Assembly (NCBI GenBank): GCA_026397695.1
Contig: JAPLUJ010000074.1
Location: 1 to 5,148, forward strand
DNA length: 5,148 bases
Direction of reading: 5' to 3'
DNA from: Verrucomicrobiota bacterium
Lineage (GTDB): Bacteria; Verrucomicrobiota; Verrucomicrobiia; Verrucomicrobiales; Akkermansiaceae
Positions 4,701 through 5,148 of the stretch are shown here, piece by piece; positions within the stretch are counted from its first letter, which is position 1, and the number at the start of each line of letters is the position of its first letter. The translations under genes and the position numbers were made by a program. The notes beneath the pieces are model-generated. The model made no database searches, had not been told where the DNA came from, and saw nothing but the letters and a program-made list of their open reading frames with translations.

Positions 4701-5148
4701 TTTGGCACCCTCTGCAAATACCCTCGTGGGTCTGGCAGTACCATCCATCCCGGCGGGCTTGCCGGACGCGGGACCCGCGACGTTTCTCTTCTTCTGCTCT
4801 AACAAGCCTAACTCATCATTCATCGCGAGCGCATCACGCGCTACTCTATCAGGCATCTGCACGGCAGCCATCGTCGAGGAAACATCCGGCGCAGGCTCGG
4901 CGGGAAGTCCCGGGAGGCGGATCGGCCTGGGCGTGCCTTCGATGCGTTCGGGAGGAAACTCGGTTTCCAGACGCATACTGCCAGAAGGAGCGGTTTGCAG
5001 CGCGGAAAACTCACTTGCTGTTTTCCTGGCCATTTTGATGGCTTTGCCTCCCGCACCAAATCCCCCGCCGATAATCAGCGTGAGTATCAGGCACGCGGCG
5101 ATGGCCAGCAAGGCCCGGCGGCCGCTGCGGCGGATGCGTTTTTCGATC
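1764..5148 (-). CDS. Membrane-anchored YfbK-type VWA protein, 5' end outside window
   Basis: Residues are numbered from the TTG at 5111. Twelve more open codons (5112-5147, IEKRIRRSGRRA) precede it, so the true start lies beyond the window and TTG is only an internal leucine. The basic run followed by a hydrophobic helix (residues 1-16) indicates one transmembrane segment with a cytoplasmic N-terminus. Then come a Pro/Ala/Gly-rich linker (about 20-450, Gly tracts at 161-177 and 282-301), a charged coiled coil (456-663), a YfbK-type N-terminal module starting YSTFSLNISD at 691, a VWA domain (about 775-955) and a DUF3520-like C-terminus (about 956-1115). The metal-ion-dependent adhesion site is complete: D785-x-S787-x-S789, T853 and D883. 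E. coli YfbK is about 575 residues, so this protein carries some 600 extra N-terminal residues. VWA domains bind partner proteins through a divalent metal; the partner here is unknown. The stop is TAA at 1764-1766. The family call is firm; the cellular role is not. Confidence 0.93.
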   Translation of the reverse strand, partial: IEKRIRRSGRRALLAIAACLILTLIIGGGFGAGGKAIKMARKTASEFSALQTAPSGSMRLETEFPPERIEGTPRPIRLPGLPAEPAPDVSSTMAAVQMPDRVARDALAMNDELGLLEQKKRNVAGPASGKPAGMDGTARPTRVFAEGAKSNYSIPDPSDSFAEISPLTSMTSGGTSGGLGGNGLGSGDGKALEKKPQQKLDEGSGKWQDKGSGPQSALSARISRADQTPAESVTTPAAAPASAAAPQPAKEIVASDREGEAVVDKTRVYGSESKQKQAVSNKPGSANLTLPDNGSGMGNGTGMGFGSGSGAGAMADRKGSATGADKSLVTGRRSGDYWVPDDVNVDLVLKDSISSKTDPVAGEKRPEPDGLEKVGGEIPVPGKIPVLGALFANRDENAERLEDRDLFPKKPADAKSKEKQPAPVGVKSEEQSKAAQKKIPREITVTREITGSTEVEPPQMNQPSADTADLRKAIKDQEDKVEEHRKALSSIVRSKGIIYKGTDSFYGQSGVDEDQGARDALQTFHKLEQEKMQLEGQISSLLKYDNSQLMVYASGIDLPDNVVKKVYPQYQEAKRQFEGLKTNGLGDDHPDVRAEKSRIDAMKRQLDEGVVNLRATLKAQLDMASNRLKSVEALKDSSREDAIKRGLDAQDYVDAKKNFEKDQQLLQQLKQKLADTDAPLEVAKPKIDYAELMKEVAAAQEPYSTFSLNISDASFQVAQAALAKGERPDPAGIKVEQFYNAVDYGDPSPTAGEPVAVSIEQAAHPVIPGRNLVRVALKTAAAGRSVSQPLRLTLLVDQSGSMVRDDRRAAMDKALAGLAGLLTKNDLVTVVTFARTPRLLADGWTGEQAVKLSELVNQSASEGGTNLEEAIKLAEQLAERRKLAGAQNRIVLFTDGAANLGDADPVRLAAKVKTLRQKGIAFDIAGIAADDLNDDLLAELARNGNGRYYVVGKGADENFARQLAGAFRPAAENVKVQVHFNPERVGRYKLIGFEKDRLKTEDFRNDTVDAAELAAEEAGVAVYQVEPLPNGSGEIGDVSVRFRDTASGQMVERTWTIPHDAGAPAIDRAKPSMQLAVLAMLAAEKLRGGPLAEAIDFKQLAAPRANVKRFYGNNSRVAEVLHMIDSL
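3123..3746 (-). other. Coiled-coil region of the VWA protein with Wzz/GumC-like HPDV motif
   Basis: Residues 456-663 are rich in Lys, Glu, Gln, Leu and Arg, with heptad-like spacing of hydrophobic residues, for example in KLEQEKMQLEGQISSLL and KKNFEKDQQLLQQLKQKL. Near the middle, residues 571-580 read NGLGDDHPDV and are followed by a helix ending in MKRQLDE. The pattern LGxxHPxV followed by an amphipathic helix is typical of the periplasmic coiled coil of Wzz/Wzc/GumC polysaccharide co-polymerases. The second transmembrane helix and kinase domain of those proteins are not seen here, so the resemblance is limited to this segment and may reflect convergence or domain borrowing. Confidence 0.6.
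5052..5147 (-). other. Basic flank plus transmembrane helix of the VWA protein
   Basis: The minus-strand codons at 5112-5147 encode a stretch with six Arg and one Lys. It is followed directly by LLAIAACLILTLIIGGGFGA. A basic run before a ~16-residue hydrophobic helix fits the positive-inside rule for a single membrane anchor with the long C-terminal part outside the cytoplasm. An uncleaved anchor is more likely than a signal peptide, because the open frame continues upstream and no clear signal peptidase site follows the helix. The missing N-terminal part is therefore expected to be cytoplasmic. In related proteins this region is often a short anti-sigma-like segment, but that is inference here. 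Confidence 0.75.

Overview
The window looks like a piece of a moderately GC-rich genome of the Planctomycetota-Verrucomicrobiota-Chlamydiota group, most likely a verrucomicrobium. This is an inference from three things: a YfbK-type von Willebrand factor A (VWA) protein with a very long N-terminal extension of the style common in that group, small secreted proteins without strong Shine-Dalgarno sites, and short palindromic repeats of REP type. No RNA gene, CRISPR array or transposase gene is visible.

Everything that looks coding is on the minus strand and reads right to left as one possible transcription unit. (1) Positions 5148-1764 hold a large membrane-anchored VWA protein whose 5' end lies outside the window. 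The 12 codons before the leucine-rich stretch at 5111 are open and strongly basic, so the real start is upstream. From the N-terminus it has a basic cytoplasmic flank, one transmembrane helix, a long low-complexity linker with Gly-rich tracts and a secretin-like IPVLG motif, a ~200-residue coiled coil with an HPDV motif like those of Wzz/GumC polysaccharide co-polymerases, and a complete C-terminal YfbK-type module with an intact MIDAS. (2) After an 88-base gap with a strong hairpin, positions 1675-881 encode a 264-residue secreted protein with two 25-residue GHGPD[IV]GS repeats and a three-cysteine motif. I do not recognise its family. (3) After a 124-base gap there is a third secreted protein, starting near 756 and running off the left edge. 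It appears broken.

The most unusual part is positions 440-722 in the third gene. Its signal-peptide region contains three direct copies and one inverted copy of a palindromic repeat (core GGACATTCCTGTCC). The copies are spaced 30 and 36 bases apart, so the reading frame stays open and each direct copy supplies a new in-frame ATG. About 70 bases further on, a ~50-base tandem duplication with a few differences shifts the frame and separates the signal peptide from the rest of the protein. Together these look like repeat-driven decay, or less likely controlled variation, of a secreted protein.

How the three products work together is not shown by the sequence. All seem to act at or outside the cytoplasmic membrane, and the order suggests an envelope-associated VWA locus. 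Such VWA genes often follow an ECF sigma factor gene in these phyla, but that neighbour would lie beyond position 5148 and cannot be seen here.
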